Of a DNA stretch of 64,000 bases, positions 58,156-64,000 are shown piece after piece. A model generated the notes under the pieces. The model was not told the origin of the DNA. It worked only from the letters and a program-made list of their open reading frames with translations, and did not search any database. The position numbers and the translations under genes were made by a program. The stretch covers positions 1 through 64,000 of the forward strand of contig JACPQM010000024.1 of NCBI GenBank assembly GCA_016190505.1, in the 5' to 3' direction. This stretch comes from Chloroflexota bacterium. GTDB taxonomy: Bacteria; Chloroflexota; Dehalococcoidia; JACPQK01. The stretch's first letter is position 1, and each line of letters opens with the position of its first letter.

Positions 58156-58481
58156 GAGAGACCTATTCCGAAATGCATCGCCTCCTGCGCTTGGGGCAGC
58201 GCTTCGCCGTGGCTACGGTTATTGCCAGCCGCGGTTCCACCCCGCGCAAGCCCGGCGCCAAGATGCTGATTATGCCCGATGGCGCTATGGTGGGCACCAT
58301 TGGCGGTGGCTGTGGCGAGGCCGATGTATGGCAGGAGGCCATGGAGGCCCTGAAGAAAGACAGGCCCACTTGCATGATTGTGGACCTAACGGAGGACCCT
58401 GAGGCTGAGGACCGTGTCTGCGGTGGCCAGATGGACGTGTTCATCGAAGTCATGGGCCCACCTGTAGTCCGTAGCCAGTAG
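58152..58481 (+). CDS. stand-alone XdhC/CoxI N-terminal domain protein
   Basis: A 109-residue protein equal to the N-terminal XdhC/CoxI domain: FAVATVIASRGSTPRKPGAKMLIMPDGAMVGTIGGGCGEADVW and VCGGQMDVFIEV. The GGGCGE and CGG motifs carry the conserved Cys thought to bind the cofactor. Together with the Rossmann-bearing XdhC two genes upstream, the operon encodes this function twice in different form. It overlaps yqeB by 4 bases. Confidence 0.88.
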   Translation: MRETYSEMHRLLRLGQRFAVATVIASRGSTPRKPGAKMLIMPDGAMVGTIGGGCGEADVWQEAMEALKKDRPTCMIVDLTEDPEAEDRVCGGQMDVFIEVMGPPVVRSQ

Positions 58482-58505
58482 CCTGTAGCCAGTAAGGAGG
58501 CAGTT

Positions 58506-59375
58506 ATGGTGCGCTTTGAATACCTGGAACCCACTTCTCTAGGGGAGGCGGTATCCCTGGTGGACAGGCACTGGGGACAGGTCAGAGTAATGGCCGGAGG
58601 CACTGACCTCCTCGTCCGGCTCAAGCAGCGGGTAATCCGCCCCCAGTACGTCCTTAACCTCAAGCGCGTCCCCGGCTTGGACGGCCTGACCTATGCAAAG
58701 GGGCAGGGGCTGCGCATCGGTGCTCTGACCACCATTCGGACCATCGAGACTTCACCCGTGGTCAAGGAGCACTACCCGGTCCTGGCCGAGGCGGCCGGCA
58801 TGCTGGGCTCGGTCCAGGTGCGCAACCTGGCCACCGTAGGGGGTAACCTGTGCAACGCCTCGCCATCCGCGGAGATGCCTCCAGGCCTGCTGGCCTATGG
58901 GGCCCAGGCTCGCATCGTGGGACCCAAAGGCGAGCGCACTGTTCCTTTGGACCAGTTCTTCCTCGGGCCTGGTCAGACCTGCCTGCTGCAAGGTGATCTC
59001 CTGGCCGAGGTCCTGGTGCCAGAGTCCGCGCCCAAGACCGCCGGTGTCTACATCAAGCTCAGCCCCCGGGCGGCTATGGACTGCGCCGTAGTCGGGGTGG
59101 CTGCGGTGGTCACCCTGGAAGATGGCAAGTGCAAGGACTGTCGCATCGCCCTGGGCGCCGTGGCCCCCACGCCGTTGCGCCCCCGCAGCGCCGAGGACCT
59201 GCTGCGCGGCAAGCCTTTGGACCCCGGCCTGCGGGAGCGGGCCGGCCAGGCTGCCATGGAGGAGGCCAAGCCTATCACCGACGTGCGCGGCTCCGCCGAG
59301 TACCGCAAGGAGATGGTCAAGGTGCTCACCCGCCGGGCAGTACAGCAGGCCTTCCAGCGGGCCATGGCCAGCTAG
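58506..59375 (+). CDS. FAD-binding subunit of a molybdenum hydroxylase (CoxM/XdhB-like)
   Basis: A 289-residue medium subunit. FAD contacts are visible in VMAGGTDLLVRLKQ (about 30-43) and ATVGGNLCNASPSAEM (about 115-130), and the CO_deh_flav_C domain follows. It passes electrons from the FeS subunit to NAD+ or another acceptor. AAGGAGG precedes the start. Just upstream, GTAGCCAGTA is repeated twice (58471-58480, 58485-58494). Confidence 0.94.
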   Translation: MVRFEYLEPTSLGEAVSLVDRHWGQVRVMAGGTDLLVRLKQRVIRPQYVLNLKRVPGLDGLTYAKGQGLRIGALTTIRTIETSPVVKEHYPVLAEAAGMLGSVQVRNLATVGGNLCNASPSAEMPPGLLAYGAQARIVGPKGERTVPLDQFFLGPGQTCLLQGDLLAEVLVPESAPKTAGVYIKLSPRAAMDCAVVGVAAVVTLEDGKCKDCRIALGAVAPTPLRPRSAEDLLRGKPLDPGLRERAGQAAMEEAKPITDVRGSAEYRKEMVKVLTRRAVQQAFQRAMAS

Positions 59376-59403
59376 CCTGGAGAAGGAGGACGGAGAAGAA
59401 ACC

Positions 59404-59883
59404 ATGAAGCAGCTTATCAGCCTGAAGGTCAACGGCACCACCCACGAGGTCGCTGTGGAGCCCTATTGGACCCTGCTCAACGTCATCCGGGACCATCTGG
59501 GCCTGACCGGCACCAAGCGCGGCTGCGATAGCGGGGACTGCGGCGCCTGCACTGTAATCATGAACGGCAAGCCCGTCAACTCCTGCCTGGTGCTGGCCGT
59601 GGACGCCCGGGACAGGGACATCCTCACTATCGAGGGGCTGGCCCAGGACGGCAAGCTTCATCCCCTGCAGGAGGCCTTTATCGAGAAGGGCGGCATCCAG
59701 TGTGGCTACTGCACTCCGGGCATGATCATGATGGCCAAGGCCCTGCTGGACGAGAACCCTCGCCCCACGGAGGCTCAGGTGCGACAGGCCATCGCCGGCA
59801 ACCTGTGCCGGTGCACCGGCTACGTCAAGATTGTGGAAGCCATTCTGGCGGCCTCCGAAGCGATGACGCCGGCCAAGCCATGA
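59404..59883 (+). CDS. 2Fe-2S subunit of a molybdenum hydroxylase (CoxS/XdhC-type small subunit)
   Basis: A 159-residue protein with the plant-ferredoxin-type cluster CDSGDCGACTV (about 42-52) and the second cluster set CGYCTPG and CRCTGY in the C-terminal helical domain. It links the Mo site to FAD. The ATG at 59404 is preferred, being preceded by an A-rich stretch; the longer open frame is antisense-like and overlaps the FAD subunit. The last bases overlap the next gene as ATGA. Confidence 0.95.
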   Translation: MKQLISLKVNGTTHEVAVEPYWTLLNVIRDHLGLTGTKRGCDSGDCGACTVIMNGKPVNSCLVLAVDARDRDILTIEGLAQDGKLHPLQEAFIEKGGIQCGYCTPGMIMMAKALLDENPRPTEAQVRQAIAGNLCRCTGYVKIVEAILAASEAMTPAKP

Positions 59884-62162
59884 CAGCCACATCCCTCATT
59901 GGGCAGAGCATCGTTAAGCCGGATGCTCGCGACAAGGCCCTGGGGCGTACCCAATACGGCGTTGACCTCAAGCCGCGCGACGCCCTGGTGGCCAAAGTGC
60001 TGCGCAGCCCCCATCCTCACGCTCGCATCTTGCGCATGGACGTCTCCAAGGCGAGGCAACTGCCCGGTGTGGTTGCCGTGGTCACCGCCGAGGATACCCC
60101 TGCGGTGCACTACGGACGCTGGGTGCATGACCGCACTGTCTTCGCCCGGGACAAGGTCCGCCACGTCGGCGAGCCTGTGGCCGCAGTAGCCGCTGTGGAC
60201 GAGGACACAGCAGAGGAGGCCCTCGACCTTATCTCTGTTGAATATGAGCAGATCCCTGAGGTCGTGGATCCCCAAAGCGCCATGGCGCCTGGGGCCCCTC
60301 TGGTCCACGAGGACATGGCCAGCTACGGGCCATCCACGGTCCGCCGTGGTGGCCAGGGGAACATCCTGGACCAGACCGTCATCAGCGCTGGCGACGTGGA
60401 AAAGGCCCTGGCCCAGTGCGACGTCGTGCAGCGGCAGAGCTATCAGGCGCCGGCAACCCACCACGGGACTATCCAGACCCACGAGGCGGTGGCCTCGGTG
60501 GACGCCACGGGCAAAGTGACCTTGTGGAGCGCTACCAAGTCCGCCTTCGCTGTGCGGCAGACCGTTTGCCTGGCCCTGGGCCTGCCCATGAGCCGCCTGC
60601 GGCTTATCGTTACCGCCATGGGTGGGGACTTCGGCGCTCGGGGCACTGCCGTCATCGAGCCCATCGTGGTCCTGCTTGCCCTCAAGACCCACCGCCCGGT
60701 GGCCCTTACCCTAACGCGGCAGGAGGAGTTCACGGGCACCTCCTACCGGGAGCCAGCGTATATGGAGCTCGAGGTCGGGGCAAAAAAGGACGGCACTCTA
60801 CTGGCCGTCCGCGGGAAGTACACCATTGACACCGGCGCCTACCACGATTCCGTAGGACACCTCAGGCCGAACACCGCCATGCTGGTGGGGCCGTACCGGG
60901 TGCCTAACTTCCACTTGGAAGGCTTCGTCGTTTACACCAACAATGTGCCCCGGGGGCACGTCAGAGCGCCCCGGGCACCTTACCCGATCTTCGCCATCGA
61001 GTCCCTGATAGACGCAGTCGCCGACAAGCTGGGGATGGACCCGGTGGAGATGCGCCTGAAGAACGCCGTCCAGAACGGCGATACGGTCCCCATCGGGGCG
61101 GTGGTAGAGCACGTCGGCTTCACCCAGACCCTTCAGGCGGTATCTGCGCATCTCGAGAAGGAGGGCAAACCGCAGGCGCCCAACCAGGCATGGGGTGTGG
61201 CAGCAGGGCAGTGGTCCATACATCCTATCGAGTCAGGGGGGCCCACCTCAGCAGCCTATGTCAAGGTCAACGAGGACGGGACAGCGGTCCTGGTTACCGG
61301 CGTGGCCGATCAGGGGGCAGGCCAGCATGCCCTGATGGCCCAGATCGTGGCTGAAGTACTGAGCATACCCTACGATGCGGTCAGCCTGGTGGCCGCCGAT
61401 ACTGATCTCACCCCTTACGAGCAGGCCACCGGTGGCTCTCGGACCACCTACCGGGCGGGCACCACTGTCCGCCTGGCTGCCGAGGACGCCAGGCGGCAAC
61501 TGATCAGCTTAGCCTCCGAGAGACTCAAGGTGGCTGGGGCCGACCTCGGGATGGAAGGTGGGAAGGTCTTCTCCCGGGAGGCCCCTGAGGTCTCGGTCAC
61601 TCTGGCCGCCCTGGGCGCGGCCTCTCTCGGCTCGAGGGGCGGTCCCATCATGGGGAGCTCCAACGCGGGCCGGGCCGAGCTCATGGAGGCCATGGCCAAG
61701 GCCCACGGCACGGTGGACGGCCCCATCTACTGTTGCCACGCCGCCCAGGTCGAGGTGGACCCGGAGACCGGCCAGGTGAAGGTCCTCAAGTACTTCGTGG
61801 CGCAGGACGTCGGGCGCGCCCTCAACCCGAAGTTGGTAGAGGCCCAGATACAGGGGGGCGTGGTCTTCGGCCTGGGTGGGGCCCTTACCGAGGCCGTGGC
61901 CGAGCAGCAGGGCCACGTCCTCAACGCCAATCTCCTGGACTACCGTCAGCCAGTGGCCACCAGCGTGCCACCCATTGAGATGACGCTTATCGAGGAGCCC
62001 TCGCAGTTCGGCCCGTGGGGGGCCAAGGGCGTGGGCGAGCCTCCCACTGTGCCTGTGGGCGCAGCCATCGCCAACGCCATCTTCCGGGCAGTGGGGGCGC
62101 GGGTCACCACCCTGCCCCTCACCCCGGACCGGGTTGTCCAAGCCCTGAAGAACAGACCTTGA
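59880..62162 (+). CDS. molybdopterin-binding large subunit of a molybdenum hydroxylase, copy 1
   Basis: A 760-residue large subunit: N-terminal hammerhead KALGRTQYGVDLKPRDALVAKVLRSPHPHARIL, Mo-site segment TAMGGDFGARGTA, substrate loop GHVRAPRAPYPIFAIES, and catalytic Glu in GAKGVGEPPTVPVGAAIANA. The loop is neither the CSFR form of CO dehydrogenase nor GAGR of form II, so the substrate differs. With the FAD and 2Fe-2S subunits just upstream this forms a complete enzyme. It is followed by a closely related paralogue. Confidence 0.94.
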   Translation: MTATSLIGQSIVKPDARDKALGRTQYGVDLKPRDALVAKVLRSPHPHARILRMDVSKARQLPGVVAVVTAEDTPAVHYGRWVHDRTVFARDKVRHVGEPVAAVAAVDEDTAEEALDLISVEYEQIPEVVDPQSAMAPGAPLVHEDMASYGPSTVRRGGQGNILDQTVISAGDVEKALAQCDVVQRQSYQAPATHHGTIQTHEAVASVDATGKVTLWSATKSAFAVRQTVCLALGLPMSRLRLIVTAMGGDFGARGTAVIEPIVVLLALKTHRPVALTLTRQEEFTGTSYREPAYMELEVGAKKDGTLLAVRGKYTIDTGAYHDSVGHLRPNTAMLVGPYRVPNFHLEGFVVYTNNVPRGHVRAPRAPYPIFAIESLIDAVADKLGMDPVEMRLKNAVQNGDTVPIGAVVEHVGFTQTLQAVSAHLEKEGKPQAPNQAWGVAAGQWSIHPIESGGPTSAAYVKVNEDGTAVLVTGVADQGAGQHALMAQIVAEVLSIPYDAVSLVAADTDLTPYEQATGGSRTTYRAGTTVRLAAEDARRQLISLASERLKVAGADLGMEGGKVFSREAPEVSVTLAALGAASLGSRGGPIMGSSNAGRAELMEAMAKAHGTVDGPIYCCHAAQVEVDPETGQVKVLKYFVAQDVGRALNPKLVEAQIQGGVVFGLGGALTEAVAEQQGHVLNANLLDYRQPVATSVPPIEMTLIEEPSQFGPWGAKGVGEPPTVPVGAAIANAIFRAVGARVTTLPLTPDRVVQALKNRP

Positions 62163-62202
62163 ACGTTCCCCATGCTGAAGCCTGGGGCTTGGGCGGTCCT
62201 GT

Positions 62203-62241
62203 AACATATCGGTCCGATCCGACGGATCGGACCGATATGTT
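62203..62241. repeat. 39-base perfect hairpin between the two large-subunit genes
   Basis: Eighteen-base arms (62203-62220 and 62224-62241, beginning AACATATCGG and ending CCGATATGTT) surround a 3-base loop. No U-run follows. It could moderate expression of the downstream paralogue, protect message ends, or be a mobile palindrome; it lies 38 bases before the second ATG. Confidence 0.85.
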
Positions 62242-62279
62242 GCGATGTTGTCGCGTGTTCTGCCAAGAAGGGGTGCATC

Positions 62280-64000
62280 ATGGCTGAATTTGTCCTTGGC
62301 CAGAGCGTTATCAAGCCCGATTCTCGCGAAAAAGCGCTAGGCCGCACCCAGTACGGCGTTGACCTCAAGCCCAGGGACGCCCTGGTGGCCAAGGTCCTGC
62401 GCAGCCCTCGCCCTCACGCTCGAATAGTGCGCGTAGACACCTCGCGCGCCCGGCAACTGCCCGGCGTGCTCGATGTGGTTACCGGCCCAGACACCCTGGC
62501 AATGCGCTATGGCAACTGGATCCGGGACCATACCTTCATGGCCCACGACAGAGTGCGCTACGTGGGCGAGCCCGTGGCTGCCGTGGCCGCCGTGGATGAC
62601 GAGACGGCTGAGGAGGCCCTGGAGCTTATCTCCGTGGAGTACGAGGAGCTGCCCGCGGTCTTCGACCCGTTCGAGGCCATGAAGCCGGGCGCACCCCTGG
62701 TCCACGAGGACGTGGCCAACTACGCCTGCGGCCACCCCGAGGCGCACCGCCAGGGCAATGTCCTGGACCGCGTGCGCTATGCCAAGGGCGACGTGGACAA
62801 GGCGCTGGCCCAGGCCGACGTGGTCCACCGCCAGAGCTACAACACTCCCCCTGTACACGCCGGAATCACCCAGCCCCACGAGGCAGTGGCCGCTGTGGAT
62901 GCGTCCGGACGCCTGACCCTGTGGACGGCCCACCAGTCGCCTTTCCGCCTGCGCCAGGTGCTCTCCCAGACCCTGGGCCTGCCCATGGCCCGCGTCCGTG
63001 TTGTCTGTACGGCGGTGGGTGGCTCCTTTGGCGCCCGGGCCACCGCCTCTTTCGAGCCAATTTGCTGCCTGCTCGCCCTACGCACCCGCCGCCCCATCGC
63101 CCTGGCGCTCACCCGGGAGGAGGAGCTACAAGCCACCTTCTACCGTGAGCACGCCTACATCACCCTGGAGCTGGGCGCCAGGCGGGATGGCACGCTGCTC
63201 GCTGTGCGGGGCAGGCTGGTGTTTGACACCGGCGCCCACCATGACCTGCTGGCCACCCTGGGCAACGCCGTCGCTAGCATGGCTGGGCCCTATCGCATCC
63301 CCAACTTCGACCTCGAGGGCTGCGTGGTCTACACCAACAACACGCCCAAGGGCTTCGTCCGGGCGCCCCGCATCCCCAGCGTCATCTTCGCGGTGGAGTC
63401 GCACCTGGATACGATGGCCCACAAGTTGGGCCTGGACCCCGTGGAGATACGCCTCAAGAACGCGGTGGAAAACGGGGACACCTTCGCTGAGGGCCGGGTG
63501 ATGCAGAATGTGGGCTTCAAGAAAGCCCTGACCACCTTCGCCGACCACATGAAAAAGCAACCGCCTCCGGGGCCCAACCAGGCCTGGGGTGTTGCGGCCG
63601 GGATATGGGGCCTGTTCGCCACCACGACCGGCGGCCCGCCTTCGGCGGCGGTGGTCAAGCTCAACGAGGATGGCACCGCTGTGCTGTTGACCGGCATGAG
63701 CGAAATGGGCGGCGGCCAGCACGCGGTCATGGCGCAGGTCGTGGCCGAGGTGCTGGCCCTGCCCTTCGAGGCGGTAAGCGTGGTGGGCGGCGACACCGAC
63801 GCCACCCCCTACGAGCACGGCACTGGCGGCTCCAACACCACGTACCGCGTGGGCACCACCGTCCGGCTAGCCGCCGAGGCCGCCCGGCGCCAGTTGCTCC
63901 AATTGGCCGCTCAGCGGCTCAAGGTCAAGGAGGCGGACCTGGTGCTGGAGCAGGGTAAGGTGTACGCTCGGGAGGCTCCCGAGATATCGGTGCCGGTGGC
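62280..64000 (+). CDS. molybdopterin-binding large subunit of a molybdenum hydroxylase, copy 2 (cut by window end)
   Basis: At least 573 residues, open to the window edge. It is a paralogue of the preceding gene with near-identical opening (KALGRTQYGVDLKPRDALVAKVLRSP) but clear divergence after residue 50. Mo-site segment TAVGGSFGARATA and loop GFVRAPRIPSVIFAVES are present. Lacking its own small subunits here, it may share those of copy 1, giving two enzymes with a common electron-transfer module. The start is ATG at 62280; a GAAGGGG stretch lies nearby. Confidence 0.92.
   Translation, partial: MAEFVLGQSVIKPDSREKALGRTQYGVDLKPRDALVAKVLRSPRPHARIVRVDTSRARQLPGVLDVVTGPDTLAMRYGNWIRDHTFMAHDRVRYVGEPVAAVAAVDDETAEEALELISVEYEELPAVFDPFEAMKPGAPLVHEDVANYACGHPEAHRQGNVLDRVRYAKGDVDKALAQADVVHRQSYNTPPVHAGITQPHEAVAAVDASGRLTLWTAHQSPFRLRQVLSQTLGLPMARVRVVCTAVGGSFGARATASFEPICCLLALRTRRPIALALTREEELQATFYREHAYITLELGARRDGTLLAVRGRLVFDTGAHHDLLATLGNAVASMAGPYRIPNFDLEGCVVYTNNTPKGFVRAPRIPSVIFAVESHLDTMAHKLGLDPVEIRLKNAVENGDTFAEGRVMQNVGFKKALTTFADHMKKQPPPGPNQAWGVAAGIWGLFATTTGGPPSAAVVKLNEDGTAVLLTGMSEMGGGQHAVMAQVVAEVLALPFEAVSVVGGDTDATPYEHGTGGSNTTYRVGTTVRLAAEAARRQLLQLAAQRLKVKEADLVLEQGKVYAREAPEISVPV

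Noticed and set aside
59880-62162. CO dehydrogenase large subunit
   Set aside because: The active-site loop lacks the CSFR and GAGR forms; the motif is VRAPR, so only the wider molybdenum hydroxylase family is supported.
1-64000. CRISPR array
   Set aside because: No regularly spaced direct repeats of 24-40 bases were seen; the repeated units are isolated palindromes with irregular spacing.

Overview
The window is GC-rich (above 60% by eye) bacterial chromosome, densely packed with genes of an anaerobic or facultative heterotroph. Two tungsten/molybdenum aldehyde:ferredoxin oxidoreductases, three xanthine-dehydrogenase-type molybdenum hydroxylase large subunits, a CoA-transferase, an acyl-CoA dehydratase activase, a heterodisulfide-reductase-like protein and a LexA operator of the GAAC-N4-GTTC type suggest an environmental Chloroflexota (Dehalococcoidia-like) genome. 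That assignment is inference from gene content only.

Layout. 0.5-9 kb, mostly minus strand: a two-component system whose regulator carries an in-frame amber codon; serS; a HEPN/MNT toxin-antitoxin pair lying between two 90-bp copies of the serS 5' end; a truncated REP-associated tyrosine transposase bracketed by its palindromes; idi; a Gfo/Idh oxidoreductase; lysS and greA. 9-15.7 kb, plus: an amino-sugar/glycosyl block (DegT aminotransferase, glycosyltransferase, Gfo/Idh dehydrogenase), a voltage-sensor/bestrophin-like fusion protein, and small regulatory or stress-type proteins. 15.7-22.5 kb, minus: a catabolic block (AOR, orphan molybdenum hydroxylase, CaiB CoA-transferase, enolase-superfamily enzyme) read from one promoter. 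22.7-26.4 kb, plus: CoA-dehydratase activase, nitroreductase, HdrB-like protein. 26.7-27.6 kb: a decayed island (truncated PIN toxin with intact antitoxin, gutted fpg). 27.6-34.1 kb, minus: livKHMGF branched-chain-type ABC transporter followed by a second AOR.

34.5-37.6 kb: tandem arylmalonate-decarboxylase-like enzymes, an MBL hydrolase, a cupin and a small membrane protein. 37.8 kb: a degenerate tRNA. 38-44.3 kb: an M29/NicX-like protein, a molybdopterin oxidoreductase reduced to its C-terminal domain followed by intact FeS and NrfD subunits, and two MFS transporters around a gutted SnoaL-like gene. 44.5-46.6 kb: a decayed restriction-modification locus (methyltransferase fragment, XRE regulator, intact EVE plus PD-(D/E)XK nuclease). 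46.6-51.4 kb, minus: aldolase, ZIP transporter, lexA, rpsT, rel. 51.5-64 kb, plus: one long apparent operon from a consensus promoter, with a MoxR AAA+/VWA chaperone pair, the YqeC-MocA-XdhC-YqeB-XdhC accessory set of selenium-dependent molybdenum hydroxylases, then FAD, 2Fe-2S and two successive molybdopterin subunits, the last cut by the window edge.

Two themes recur. Short perfect palindromes (at least three families) sit at gene ends, supply stop codons, donate a -35 box and in lysS appear inside the coding sequence. Many genes are remnants with a clean internal deletion or truncation (transposase, PIN, fpg, Mo-oxidoreductase, SnoaL, methyltransferase). The strongest candidates for something undescribed are the voltage-sensor/bestrophin-like fusion, the serS-flanked HEPN/MNT cassette, the EVE-nuclease locus and the combined MoxR/VWA plus YqeB/YqeC molybdenum-hydroxylase operon.
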